Positions 51,874-60,997 of a stretch of 64,000 nucleotides of DNA are shown piece after piece. The notes under the pieces were generated by a model. The model was not told the origin of the DNA. It searched no databases and saw nothing but the letters and a program-made list of their open reading frames with translations. A program made the translations under genes and the position numbers. Source of the stretch: Bacillota bacterium (GTDB lineage Bacteria > Bacillota > Clostridia > Christensenellales > SZUA-584); the NCBI GenBank assembly GCA_023459495.1, contig JAEWTL010000093.1, positions 16,889 to 80,888 of the forward strand. Reading direction: 5' to 3'. Positions within the stretch are counted from its first letter, which is position 1. The number at the start of each line of letters is the position of its first letter.

Positions 51874-53667
51874 TTGAAAGATCTTACGAGCGCGCAGTTG
51901 CGCCAAATGTATCTGGATTTCTTCAAATCCAAAGGCCATGCGGTCATTCCGTCCGCGTCGCTGATCCCGGAGAACGACCCCACCGTGCTGTTCACCACCG
52001 CGGGTATGCATCCGCTGGTGCCATACCTGCTGGGCGCAAAGCATCCGGAGGGCACACGGCTTACCGACGTGCAGAAATGCGTCCGCACTGGCGATATCGA
52101 CGAAGTGGGCGATTCCTCGCACTGCACGTTTTTCGAAATGCTGGGTAACTGGTCGCTGGGCGATTACTTCAAGAAGGAAGCCATTGCGTACAGCTTTGAG
52201 TTTTTGACCTCGCCGGAATACCTTGGGCTCGACAAGGACCGCCTCTACTTCACCTGTTTCGAGGGCGACGAGGACGCGCCGCGCGACACCGAGTCCGCGG
52301 GCTACTGGATGAGCCACGGTGTGGACGAAAGCCACATCTTCTTCCTCGATAAAAAGCACAACTGGTGGGGCCCGGCCGGCGTCACTGGTCCTTGCGGCCC
52401 GGATACCGAGATGTTCATCGATACCGGCAAGCCCGCCTGCGGCCCGGACTGCAGCCCGGCGTGCTCATGCGGCAAGTACCTCGAGATATGGAATGACGTG
52501 TTCATGCAATACAACAAGACCGCGGATGGCAAGTTTGAGCCGCTGGCGCAGAAGAACGTGGACACCGGCATGGGCCTCGACCGCACGATCTGTACCCTGC
52601 AGGGCAAGAAGTCCGTATACGACACCGACGTGTTCGTAGGTGTGCTGGCTAAGATTTCAGAGCTCTCCGGCAAGAACTATGACGACGATGACGAGACCAC
52701 TCGCGCGTTCCGCATTATTGCGGACCATGTGCGCTGCGCGTCGTTCATCCTCGGCGACGAAAAGGGCGTGACGCCTTCCAATGTGGACCAAGGCTACGTA
52801 CTGCGCCGCCTCATCCGCCGTGCGGTGCGCTATGCGCTTCGCCTTGGCATTGCGGAGCAATCGCTGCAGCTTATTGCTAAGGTGGTTATTGAGCAATACA
52901 AGGACGTTTATCCTGAACTGGGCCGCAACGAAGGGCGCATCATCACGGAGCTGAACCTCGAGGAGGAACGGTTCTCCCGCACCATCAAACAGGGGCTTAA
53001 AGAGTTTGAGAAGCTGCAGAACAAGCTTACCGGCAAGGTGATCGACGGTGTCAGCGCGTTCCATCTCTACGACACGTTCGGGTTCCCCATCGAGTTCACG
53101 CTGGAGCTGGCGCAGGAAAACGGCCTTGAAGTGGATATCCCGGGCTTCGAGGAAGCGTTTAAAAAGCATCAGGAGGTTTCCGGCGCGGGCGCAGAGCAGC
53201 GATTCAAAGGCGGCCTTGCGGACACAGGCGAGGAAACCGCGAAGCTGCATACCGCAACGCATCTGCTGCACGCGGCACTGCGCAAGGTCTTAGGTGACGA
53301 GGTTGCCCAAAAGGGCAGCAATATCACGGCGGAGCGGCTGCGTTTCGACTTCTCGTACTCCCGTAAGATGGAAGACGACGAGATTAAAGAAGTCGAGCGC
53401 CTTGTCAACGAAGCCATTGACGCTGGCGTGGACATCACCTGCGAGGAAATGAGCGTTGAGGAGGCCAAAGCACAGGGTGCTATCGGCCTGTTCGAGTCCA
53501 AATACGGCAACGTCGTGCGTGTGTACACCGCGCCCGGGTTCTCCAAGGAGATCTGCGGCGGCCCGCACGCTTCCAACACCGCCGACCTCGGCCATTTCAC
53601 GATCCAGAAGGAACAGTCCAGCAGCGCAGGCGTTAGGCGCATCAAGGCCGTGCTGACAGAGAAATAG
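51874..53667 (+). CDS. alaS: Alanyl-tRNA synthetase, minimal form
   Basis: Charges tRNA-Ala, 597 aa against about 870 in most bacteria. The class II catalytic domain and tRNA-recognition helices are complete to about residue 435 (FTTAGMHPLVPYL, HCTFFEMLGNWS, MGLDRT), with a Cys cluster C189/C193/C197/C199 before the EIWN motif. The editing domain has all zinc/catalytic residues: H459, H463 (HTATH), C561 and H565 (CGGPH). The beta-barrel segment between them (usually ESGGQxGD) is absent, replaced by a ten-residue link. The C-terminal C-Ala/DHHA1 domain is missing. The start is TTG at 51874 with GAGGAG upstream. Confidence 0.88.
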   Translation: MKDLTSAQLRQMYLDFFKSKGHAVIPSASLIPENDPTVLFTTAGMHPLVPYLLGAKHPEGTRLTDVQKCVRTGDIDEVGDSSHCTFFEMLGNWSLGDYFKKEAIAYSFEFLTSPEYLGLDKDRLYFTCFEGDEDAPRDTESAGYWMSHGVDESHIFFLDKKHNWWGPAGVTGPCGPDTEMFIDTGKPACGPDCSPACSCGKYLEIWNDVFMQYNKTADGKFEPLAQKNVDTGMGLDRTICTLQGKKSVYDTDVFVGVLAKISELSGKNYDDDDETTRAFRIIADHVRCASFILGDEKGVTPSNVDQGYVLRRLIRRAVRYALRLGIAEQSLQLIAKVVIEQYKDVYPELGRNEGRIITELNLEEERFSRTIKQGLKEFEKLQNKLTGKVIDGVSAFHLYDTFGFPIEFTLELAQENGLEVDIPGFEEAFKKHQEVSGAGAEQRFKGGLADTGEETAKLHTATHLLHAALRKVLGDEVAQKGSNITAERLRFDFSYSRKMEDDEIKEVERLVNEAIDAGVDITCEEMSVEEAKAQGAIGLFESKYGNVVRVYTAPGFSKEICGGPHASNTADLGHFTIQKEQSSSAGVRRIKAVLTEK

Positions 53668-53676
53668 TATGTTATT

Positions 53677-53857
53677 CCGGGGGCGCTGCCCCCGGAACCC
53701 GCCCAAGGGACATTGTCCCTTGGGAATCCCATTGCAAAAATGCCCTTGCGGGCATTTTTGTTTATTTTTAAGTATGGGAAATGCCGATAGGCATTTTCCT
53801 GACGGGTTTCCAAAGGGGCGATGCCCCTTTGGTGGGAGCGCGAGGGCAAAGCCCTCG
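53677..53857 (-). repeat. Mosaic hairpin repeat, copy B
   Basis: Intergenic element after alaS. Read on the minus strand it has the same ordered hairpins and linkers as copy A at 7601-7799: CGAGGGC/GCCCTCG (53841-53857), AAAGGGGC/GCCCCTTT, AAATGCC/GGCATTT, CAAGGGAC/GTCCCTTG and CCGGGGGC/GCCCCCGG (53677-53695). Stems differ from copy A by paired changes. It also contains an additional AAAATGCCC/GGGCATTTT hairpin near its middle. Confidence 0.75.
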
Positions 53858-53875
53858 TAATCAATTCTCCCCCGC

Positions 53876-54658
53876 TCAATAAGGCTTCATAAACTCCTGC
53901 GTCCAGTAGAGCGTACCGGAAGCTGTTTTGGCCACGCCGATACCAATCACAGTGTAGGCCTCGGAGAGTATGTTGGCGCGATGCCCCGCGGAGTTCATCC
54001 AGGTGTTCATCACCTCGGCGGCGGTCATCTGCCCGTAGGCGATGTTCTCCCCCGCGGCGCTGAACTTAAACCCGAACGATTCCATCATCTTAAACGGTGA
54101 CCCGTACGTGGGCGATTCATGCGCAAAATACTTTTTGTCAATCATGTCCTGACTCTTGATGCGGGCCATGCGCGCAAGCTCCGTGTTGTAAGTCAGCAGA
54201 GTGAGTCCCCGCGCGGCGCGTTCCTTGTTCACCAGCTCAAACACCTGCTGCTCGTAGGCCGCGAGCGACCCGGTGTCCGGTATGGTAATCTTCTGCCCCA
54301 CATAGATCATCGCCGGGTTGGTGATGTTCGTATTGGCTTTTAAAAGCTCCGAATAGCTGATTTCAAACCGCTTGGCGATGGCGTACATCGTATCGCCCTT
54401 TTGCACGGTGTAAGTCACCGCTTTGGTGGACGGTATGGTGATCTTCTGGCCCACATAGATCATCGACGGGTTCTTAATGGACGGGTTGGCGGACAGCAGC
54501 TGCGACAGCGTAACACCGTTGCTGCTCGCAATCTTGCTCAGCGTGTCGCCGGACTTCACGGTATAGCCGTAGTCCGCAAGCGCCATTGTAACGGTCGCCG
54601 CGCAGAGCAAGGTGCAGACGATTGCCAGCCGCAGTAATTTCTTTATCGCATTTTTCAT
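53876..54658 (-). CDS. Secreted LysM-CAP protein (SafA/YkwD-like)
   Basis: 260 aa. Signal peptide (about 1-28), two LysM repeats (32-76 and 83-127; each with the KSGDT/QKGDT start and the IYVGQKITIP end) for peptidoglycan binding, then a CAP/SCP domain (138-257) with H180, E204 (AGENIAYG) and H226 (SAGHRANIL). Similar LysM-CAP proteins are found on spores and cell walls of clostridia. Start at 54658 with GAGGAG upstream. Divergent from the GntR gene. Confidence 0.88.
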   Translation of the reverse strand: MKNAIKKLLRLAIVCTLLCAATVTMALADYGYTVKSGDTLSKIASSNGVTLSQLLSANPSIKNPSMIYVGQKITIPSTKAVTYTVQKGDTMYAIAKRFEISYSELLKANTNITNPAMIYVGQKITIPDTGSLAAYEQQVFELVNKERAARGLTLLTYNTELARMARIKSQDMIDKKYFAHESPTYGSPFKMMESFGFKFSAAGENIAYGQMTAAEVMNTWMNSAGHRANILSEAYTVIGIGVAKTASGTLYWTQEFMKPY

Positions 54659-54781
54659 GGTTTTCTCCTCGCTTATTGCTTGATATCCCATATTTTGCGC
54701 ACTTTTTCAATTCATTATTTACGGCAGCGCAAAGGCGTGTTACCATCGTAGAGGAAATATGGTTTATCGGAGAATGAGCGC

Positions 54782-55495
54782 ATGAACGACCATGTGCCAA
54801 CGTATGTGAAAATTAAAGAGACGATCCAGCGTCGGATCGAAAGCGGAGAGCTGGTGCCGGGCAAGGCGCTGCCTTCCGAGCGAACGCTTGCGGAGCAGTT
54901 CGGCCTTTCGCGCATGACGGTGCGTCAGGCGTTGTCCGAGCTTGTCGCTGCGGGTGCGTTGTACCGTGAGCAGGGCCGCGGAACGTTTGTCTCTGCGCGC
55001 AAAATGCAGCAGCGTAACATCTCCAGCTTTTCCGAGACCGTGCGGAGCAAGGGCTTCACGCCGCACACCAAGGTCATCGGCTTCGCGGTGGTAAGGCCCC
55101 CTGCGGACATCGCCGGAAAGCTGATGGTCCCGGGCGAGGTTTACCGCGCGCTGCGCATCCGCCTCGCGGACGATACGCCCGTAGCAGTCGAAGAAGTGTT
55201 CATCCCGCTGCATATCTGCCCTGGCCTGCGCCTTGCCGACCTCGCGTCCTCGCTGTACAGCCTCATCAGCGATGTGTTCGGCCATAAAATCGGCAGCGCG
55301 GACAGCTCCGTCTCGGCCCACCACCCCAGCGCGCGCCAGCAGCAGTATTTGAATATCATGCGCAACACGCCTGTATTGAAGATCGACAGTCTTTACTATT
55401 CCGCCAGCGGCGCAACGCTCTACTACGAGCGCGCGGTATACCGTGCGGACATGTACGAATACAACATCCGCATCTCCACCCAGCCGGGAATATGA
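54782..55495 (+). CDS. GntR/HutC-family regulator with UTRA domain
   Basis: 237 aa. Winged-helix GntR domain (1-70; SERTLAEQFGLSRMTVRQAL) and a UTRA ligand-binding domain (about 85-235). HutC-type regulators usually respond to sugar phosphates or amino-acid derivatives such as GlcNAc-6-P, but no metabolic genes are adjacent to point to a ligand. GGAG nine bases before the ATG. Confidence 0.88.
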   Translation: MNDHVPTYVKIKETIQRRIESGELVPGKALPSERTLAEQFGLSRMTVRQALSELVAAGALYREQGRGTFVSARKMQQRNISSFSETVRSKGFTPHTKVIGFAVVRPPADIAGKLMVPGEVYRALRIRLADDTPVAVEEVFIPLHICPGLRLADLASSLYSLISDVFGHKIGSADSSVSAHHPSARQQQYLNIMRNTPVLKIDSLYYSASGATLYYERAVYRADMYEYNIRISTQPGI

Positions 55496-55542
55496 TAGTG
55501 AACAGGGAATAACTCTTTCCATCCACTGTATTGTTCACTATT

Positions 55543-56583
55543 TCAAATCACCTGCAACAGCAGCACCGTCACCGGTATTGTTACCAGCGAAGCCAGCGTG
55601 GTCCAGATGAGGCCGCGCGTGGCATAGCGCACATCCGCGCCGTAGCGCTGCGAGACGATAACCGTCAGCGTCATAGCAGGCAGGCCAATTTGCGTGGTCA
55701 GCACGTTGCGCATCAGCGTCAGTTCATCCACTTGCGCCTGCGAAGCGCCAGAGGACAGCAACGGGATCACCAGCATGCATATGCCCAGACACATTGCCGG
55801 GTTCAGCACAAATCGCCCTGCCATGGCCGTCCCAATGCCCCGCTCATATTTCAAACTCTTTATTCCCGCCTCATAAATCATGCAGCCCGTAAAGATCAGT
55901 GACAGCGGTGTAGTCAGTCCGCCCCCGTATTGGCATACTGTCAGCACAAACTGTGGCAGATGCAGCCTGGACAGAATGACGCCAAACATTACGATAATCG
56001 TAATAAGCGGCGGCGTCACGAGCTTTTTGAGCACTTCGCCCGCGCCGATCCGGCTCTTTTCACCGTTGATACGGTCTGCATCCCGGCGGATCGAGAGGTA
56101 TCCGAGCGTCCAGAAACAGGTGGTGTTCGCGAGATAATAATAGACGGCGTAAGTCATGCCGCCGTCCGGAAAAAGCGCCTGTGCGATAGGAAATCCGATG
56201 AATACCGAGTTGGAGAATGAGAACAGTACCGTGAATACACCGCGCCGCGTCTCGGGTATGCGCAGCAGCCACGCGGCTCCCTGTGCAAGCAGGTAGGAGA
56301 CGAGCAACGTCACAACCGCGATGCCGATCGGCAGCCACGGCGAAACGAGATCTGACTGCAGCTGCGTGGGTTGGCCGGAAGCCTGTGCAAGGTCACGTGC
56401 CTTTACAAAATTGTCGTACAGGCTGGTTACCACGTTGCAAGGCAACCCAAAGCCCACGATGATGCGCGGCAGGGCGCGGGCTGCTTCAGGGGGCAGCCAT
56501 TTGCGCCATCCGGCGAATATTCCGGCTCCGATCAGCACAAAGATGACCGCTACCGCAACGACACCGGAAAGCGCGCCTTCCAT
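55543..56583 (-). CDS. AEC-family (auxin efflux carrier-like) transporter
   Basis: 346 aa with about ten membrane helices. The helix order and the AEC-type segments FGLPCNVVTSLY, SNSVFIGFPIAQALF and NPAMCLGICMLVIPLL place it in the AEC family of small-solute exporters. Substrate unknown; linkage to aspartokinase suggests an amino acid or dicarboxylate. The ATG at 56583 overlaps the aspartokinase stop (TGATG); a GTG one codon upstream is possible. Confidence 0.82.
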   Translation of the reverse strand: MEGALSGVVAVAVIFVLIGAGIFAGWRKWLPPEAARALPRIIVGFGLPCNVVTSLYDNFVKARDLAQASGQPTQLQSDLVSPWLPIGIAVVTLLVSYLLAQGAAWLLRIPETRRGVFTVLFSFSNSVFIGFPIAQALFPDGGMTYAVYYYLANTTCFWTLGYLSIRRDADRINGEKSRIGAGEVLKKLVTPPLITIIVMFGVILSRLHLPQFVLTVCQYGGGLTTPLSLIFTGCMIYEAGIKSLKYERGIGTAMAGRFVLNPAMCLGICMLVIPLLSSGASQAQVDELTLMRNVLTTQIGLPAMTLTVIVSQRYGADVRYATRGLIWTTLASLVTIPVTVLLLQVI

Positions 56584-57905
56584 CACAGTGCCTGTTCGCT
56601 CCCGCAGAACTCCTCGTAGATTGCGCGGATCGCTTTTTCAAAATCCTTTTCGTCCACGCCCACGATGATATTGATTTCGCTTGATCCCTGATCGATCATG
56701 CGGATATTGACCTTTGCGCGCGCTAACGCCGCGAATATGCGGGCGGCGACGCCCACGCGCTTGATCATGCCACGGCCCACGGTGGCAATGAGCGCCATGC
56801 CGCGGAACACCTCCAGTGAATCGGGCTGGCACAGGTTATATACGTCATCCAACAACTGCGGCTGTTTGCCGTTGATCTCCGCGTCGGCAATAACCACGCT
56901 TAAGGTATCGATACCCGAAGGCATGTGCTCGAAGCGAACGCCGTTCTTCTCAAGCGCATAGAGCACGCGGCGGCCAAAGCCGAGCTCGGCGTTCATCTTG
57001 GCTTTTTCCATTGCGACAACCGTGAAGCCCTTGCGCCCCGCGATGCCTGTGATGACGTCGGACTCCACCTCGCTCAGGTTGGGCACGATCATGGTGCCTT
57101 TCTCCTGCGGATTGTTGGTATTTTTGATGTGGATAGGAATATTAGCCTTAAACACCGGGAACACGGCGTCCTCGTGCAGTACCGTCGCGCCCATGTAGGA
57201 GAGCTCGCGCAGCTCCTGATAGGTGATCACGCTGATCGCTTTGGGGTCCTTTACGATGCGCGGATCGGCCATCAGAAAGCCCGGCACATCCGTCCAATTC
57301 TCGTATACTTCGGCCCGTGCGCTGCGCGCCACAATGGCGCCCGTGATATCCGAACCGCCACGGGAGAAGGTTTTGACGCTGCCATCCGGCAGGCTGCCGT
57401 AAAAGCCCGGCACCACGGCACGCGCCGAATGGGCGAGCCGTCCGCGCATCACCGTGCGCGTCTTTTCGGACTCGTATAGGCCATCGGCGGTAAAGAACAC
57501 CGCTTCCACCGGGTCGATAAAATCATATCCCAGATAATCGGCCATCAGCACGCCGTTCAAAAACTCACCGCGGCTGACGACATAATCCTCGCTTGCGCCT
57601 TTGTTCGTCTGCTCGCGGATCGCATCAATCAGGCTTTCGATATCAGATTTGAGCCCTAAGCCGTCGCGGATTGCGATAAAGCGGCGGCCAATGGCTTCCC
57701 ACAGCGCCGCAGTGTCCTCGCCGCGCTTGGTTTGCGCGTGCACCGCGTAGAGCATATCGGTAACCTTCTGGTCGCCGTCATGGCGTTTGCCGGGCGCTGA
57801 AACCACAACGTAATGACGCTGCTCGTCCGCCTCAACAATGGCCTTAACCTTGGCAAACTGTGCGGCATCCGCCAGCGAGCTCCCGCCGAACTTGCAGACC
57901 TTCAT
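56583..57905 (-). CDS. lysC: Aspartate kinase
   Basis: First enzyme of the aspartate pathway to lysine, threonine, methionine and diaminopimelate, 440 aa. The N-terminal kinase motif is KFGGSSLAD (5-13), followed by FSRGGSDITGAIVA. Two C-terminal ACT domains (about 310-440) bind the feedback amino acid. Overlaps DUF1015 upstream by four bases and the AEC transporter downstream by one base, so all three are translationally coupled. Which amino acid inhibits it cannot be told. Confidence 0.93.
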   Translation of the reverse strand: MKVCKFGGSSLADAAQFAKVKAIVEADEQRHYVVVSAPGKRHDGDQKVTDMLYAVHAQTKRGEDTAALWEAIGRRFIAIRDGLGLKSDIESLIDAIREQTNKGASEDYVVSRGEFLNGVLMADYLGYDFIDPVEAVFFTADGLYESEKTRTVMRGRLAHSARAVVPGFYGSLPDGSVKTFSRGGSDITGAIVARSARAEVYENWTDVPGFLMADPRIVKDPKAISVITYQELRELSYMGATVLHEDAVFPVFKANIPIHIKNTNNPQEKGTMIVPNLSEVESDVITGIAGRKGFTVVAMEKAKMNAELGFGRRVLYALEKNGVRFEHMPSGIDTLSVVIADAEINGKQPQLLDDVYNLCQPDSLEVFRGMALIATVGRGMIKRVGVAARIFAALARAKVNIRMIDQGSSEINIIVGVDEKDFEKAIRAIYEEFCGSEQAL

Positions 57906-59407
57906 CTGTCTTTCCTCCGCCCGAACAGGCCCCTCTTCTTGCGGGGCGCTTCTTCCTCATCATCTGCGTACTCGTCGGGCATCTGCGCATCCTGCGGAAC
58001 GTATTCTTCCGGCACGGCGTATTCTTGCGCCGCGGGCGCTGCAGTCGGCTGTGCCGAAACTTCCGGCATCTCGGTCTCCGCGGCTTCTGTCTCCCCTTCC
58101 TCCGGCTCAGCCGCAACCTTCAGGTTGACAAGCAGGCGGCATTCGTAATAATACCGTTTCTCCACCGCCAACCCCAGGGAAAACGCCTTTTTTGGCAGCA
58201 CGCCGTATTCGATTACGGAGCTGAACAGCTGCTCCTTGAGCATGGGCTCCATATAAAAACCGATGTTGCTGTGTTCCTTGGCCAGATCGTGGAACTCGTC
58301 GTCGCCGTGGATGTAATCCAGCTCGGCGCGGGGCATCTGTTCCACCAGCCTGTCCAGCGCAGTCGTGAGCGTCTTCGAAACCAGCTCGTCCACAGGCCGA
58401 CAGATCTCGATACGGCCCTTGGCCATCTTGGACTCAAACTGGATGATTTGCATGCCTTCACGTGCGATGGAACGCGAGCCGCGCGTATACATCATACGGG
58501 CATCCGCGCCCATGGAGTTCAGTATGGAGACAAGGTCCCGCAGCGCGGCGGAAGGCTCGACGTTGAACAGCATGCGGTGGATGGGATGCATGGAGATGCC
58601 GTGGTCATAAAGGTTGACCACCTCGCAGAGCGCGTAACGCAACGGGCTCTCCTCACGCTCCTCCTCGGCCATGCCACGCTTTTTCTCTTCCCAAACTGCC
58701 TTGGCAGAGGCCAGCGAGTGGTTGCCGTCGCCCACCGCGAACAGCATGCCGTCCGCCGCTTTGGCCTTCAGCGCCGCCAGCGCGTCCACAATGCCGCCGA
58801 GCAGTTTCTGATCGTCCACATACCAGCCCTTGACGTGGCCGCCGTCCTGTATCAGATTGTTATCGTATACCAACGCGCAGTTGTTCCTCGCCTGATACAC
58901 TGGCGCAATCACGGTATCCTTCGGGTCGTTGATGAGCAGCATAATGTGCGGACATTCGAGCATTGCGCCCTCGCGGATACGCATGCGGGGCGGTACCCTA
59001 CTCTGCACCGTCTGCTCCGTCGCGCGGATCAGCGGCTTTTTGGCCGCATCGGTATCATATTGCTCGAGGTCCACAGCCAGCATCAGCCCGATGCGCGTGC
59101 CGTAGGGCGTTTCCCGCTCGACCAGCACCGTACCGGCCGGCAGCTTAACCAGCACCCCGTCCGCAATATACCTTTCCATGGTTTGTTTGGCGAACGATAC
59201 CCTGTCCTCCACGTCCGCTTCCCTTAAGTATATCTCAGGCAGTATGATGTGCAGCGCAGAAGGAGCGCCACCCACAGCGCGCGATGTCTTCGCCCAGTAT
59301 TCCGGATTGGATGTAAACTGGTCGCAGGCAATCACTGCCCATTTCTTCTTGTACTTTTCATCCGGAATCAGTATCTCCGAAAAACGAATGCCGACTTCCC
59401 TGTCCAT
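57902..59407 (-). CDS. DUF1015 protein with charged C-terminal tail
   Basis: 501 aa. DUF1015 spans about 1-430 with the conserved FAVGDGNHSLASAKA motif (GDGNH at 226-230), likely nucleotide- or metal-binding. After residue 430 a disordered tail rich in Glu, Pro and Ala ends in a very basic cluster (RKKRGLFGRRKDR). The basic end could bind membrane or nucleic acid. In some bacteria DUF1015 genes are linked with serine pathway genes; here it heads an aspartokinase operon. Enzymatic role unknown. GGGAGG site before the ATG. Confidence 0.82.
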   Translation of the reverse strand: MDREVGIRFSEILIPDEKYKKKWAVIACDQFTSNPEYWAKTSRAVGGAPSALHIILPEIYLREADVEDRVSFAKQTMERYIADGVLVKLPAGTVLVERETPYGTRIGLMLAVDLEQYDTDAAKKPLIRATEQTVQSRVPPRMRIREGAMLECPHIMLLINDPKDTVIAPVYQARNNCALVYDNNLIQDGGHVKGWYVDDQKLLGGIVDALAALKAKAADGMLFAVGDGNHSLASAKAVWEEKKRGMAEEEREESPLRYALCEVVNLYDHGISMHPIHRMLFNVEPSAALRDLVSILNSMGADARMMYTRGSRSIAREGMQIIQFESKMAKGRIEICRPVDELVSKTLTTALDRLVEQMPRAELDYIHGDDEFHDLAKEHSNIGFYMEPMLKEQLFSSVIEYGVLPKKAFSLGLAVEKRYYYECRLLVNLKVAAEPEEGETEAAETEMPEVSAQPTAAPAAQEYAVPEEYVPQDAQMPDEYADDEEEAPRKKRGLFGRRKDR

Positions 59408-59450
59408 CTGTACCTCCCGCAGCTTAAAAAAGTCCCCGTGTTAACGGTTA

Positions 59451-59479
59451 ATTATATAGGATCACTCATGGTTGGTCAA
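59451..59479 (-). promoter_or_regulatory. Promoter of the DUF1015-lysC-AEC operon
   Basis: Minus strand -35 TTGACC (59474-59479), 17-base spacer, -10 TATAAT (59451-59456). Confidence 0.75.
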
Positions 59480-59621
59480 CTCAAAATCCAGTCGTCCAGA
59501 CGGCCATCTGCTGCCGTTTCTTGCCCGCACCAGCCCGGACGCACTTTGCCTCAGTATTGCTAAAACTGCTTCGCGGGGCCCTCTAATTATAACTTAAAGC
59601 TTTAATCTCCGGGAACCCCGT

Positions 59622-59654
59622 AAAAAGGGCGTAACAAAACAAATTGTTACGCCC
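59622..59654 (-). terminator. Terminator of the PrsA-like gene
   Basis: Perfect 11-bp stem (arms 59644-59654 and 59627-59637), 6-base loop, TTTTTA on the minus strand. Confidence 0.85.
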
Positions 59655-59674
59655 ACCACCATTTATTTGCTCTT

Positions 59675-60919
59675 TTACAGATTCCCTTCATAGGTCTGAA
59701 TGGTCGCTTCAGACTTCCACTGATCCACGATCTCGTCCCAGGCTTCATCCTGCATCGTGGTGGCCAGCTCCTCCGAAATGCTGTCCTTCACCTTGTCGTA
59801 AGCGATCGGACCGGCCGGCTCATCCGCATAATACTCGAGGATATAGTAGCCGTCGTCCGTCGCAATGAGTCCGCTGCAGTCGCCGACCACCTCAAGGGCC
59901 AGTGCGCCTGCGATATATGCCTCATCGTGGTCTGTCGCGCCTTCCATCACCGCGTAGCCTTCCTCAGGCATCACAGACTCCGGATCATATTCCGTGATCA
60001 GATCGTCGAAGGTCGTGCCGGAATCCAGCTTGTCCAGCGCTTCATTGGCCTTCTCGTCAATATCCGTCAGGGCCTGAGCCTGCAGGATGTCCGCCGCCTC
60101 GTCGTAGCTGCTGCTACGCAGCAGGCTGATCGCCTTGGCCATTTCCTCATCGATGGGTATCAGCACTTCGCGCACGCGGCGTACGCCTTCCGGGATGTAA
60201 TACACCGTTGTGCCGCTGTTGACGCTGGTCGTATACGACGTTGGGGTTGCGGTGATCGTCTCCTGATCCGCTGCCACATATTCGTTGTACTTATCCGTAA
60301 TCTCCTGCTCCGTTGGCGCAAGGTCTCCGACCTCCGCCTCATAGGCATTCTGGTACTCGATCGGATAGGTGAAATTCTCCAGATATTCGTCCCGTGTAAT
60401 TCCCGCGCCTTCAAAAAGGGTCTCCGCATAGGCTTCCTCAGCCGCCCGCAGTTCCTCGTCCGTATAGCCTTCTTCAAGACCTGCCGTCACGTCGTCCAGA
60501 TAGTAATACTCGACAACGTTCGTTACCAGATAGTCGATCATATCCTGCTCAGCCTGCGCCTTATCCTCGTCGGAAAGCACATCATAGCCCAGCTCGGCAA
60601 ACTTCTGCTTGATCACCTCGTTGGTAGTCAGCTGATCCAGCGTCTGTTGCCGGATGGTGGCGAGCACATCGTCGCTTTCAATATCCTCACCGGAATAATA
60701 CGCGCTGTAAAGCAGCTGGGTATACAGATTGTCGTATGCGTCCTTATAAATCGCCACTCCGTTGACATCCGCCACGATGACCGTCGTAGGATCTTCCGTA
60801 GCCGTCGGGCTGGCCGAAGCGGAAGCCGATGCGTTGTTCAGCAGCAGGGTGGCACAGCCTCCCATCATCAGCATAACCGATATCAACGCCGCGGCAATGC
60901 CTAACAGTTTTTTCTTCAA
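59675..60919 (-). CDS. PrsA/SurA-like foldase lipoprotein, parvulin histidines missing
   Basis: 414 aa. The signal peptide ends in the lipobox MGGC (C22). A SurA-N-like helical chaperone domain covers about 45-245, and a degenerate parvulin-like domain follows. There, the strand usually holding the catalytic His (..HIL) reads RVREVLIPID, and the closing GyHii reads DGYYILEYY, so both parvulin histidines are absent and a helical insert splits the domain. It is more likely a chaperone than a prolyl isomerase. The start is TTG at 60919, six bases from GGAGG. Confidence 0.8.
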   Translation of the reverse strand: MKKKLLGIAAALISVMLMMGGCATLLLNNASASASASPTATEDPTTVIVADVNGVAIYKDAYDNLYTQLLYSAYYSGEDIESDDVLATIRQQTLDQLTTNEVIKQKFAELGYDVLSDEDKAQAEQDMIDYLVTNVVEYYYLDDVTAGLEEGYTDEELRAAEEAYAETLFEGAGITRDEYLENFTYPIEYQNAYEAEVGDLAPTEQEITDKYNEYVAADQETITATPTSYTTSVNSGTTVYYIPEGVRRVREVLIPIDEEMAKAISLLRSSSYDEAADILQAQALTDIDEKANEALDKLDSGTTFDDLITEYDPESVMPEEGYAVMEGATDHDEAYIAGALALEVVGDCSGLIATDDGYYILEYYADEPAGPIAYDKVKDSISEELATTMQDEAWDEIVDQWKSEATIQTYEGNL

Positions 60920-60968
60920 CCCTTACCTCCAAGCGCTTTTCGCGTGTTTTTCTTTAATAATCATGTCA

Positions 60969-60997
60969 AGAATACAACCTGAAGTCTGAAATGTAAA
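60969..60997 (-). promoter_or_regulatory. Possible promoter of the PrsA-like gene
   Basis: Minus strand -35 TTTACA (60992-60997), 17-base spacer, -10 TATTCT (60969-60974). Moderate match only. Confidence 0.45.

Noticed and set aside
53669..53879. Open frames through the repeat after alaS, on both strands
   Set aside because: They consist of translated hairpin repeats (KGxCPFGGSARA-like strings) and resemble the false extension at 7600-7800; no ribosome site or domain.
57860..59227. 455-codon open frame opposite DUF1015
   Set aside because: Antisense shadow; no ribosome site, no recognisable domain.
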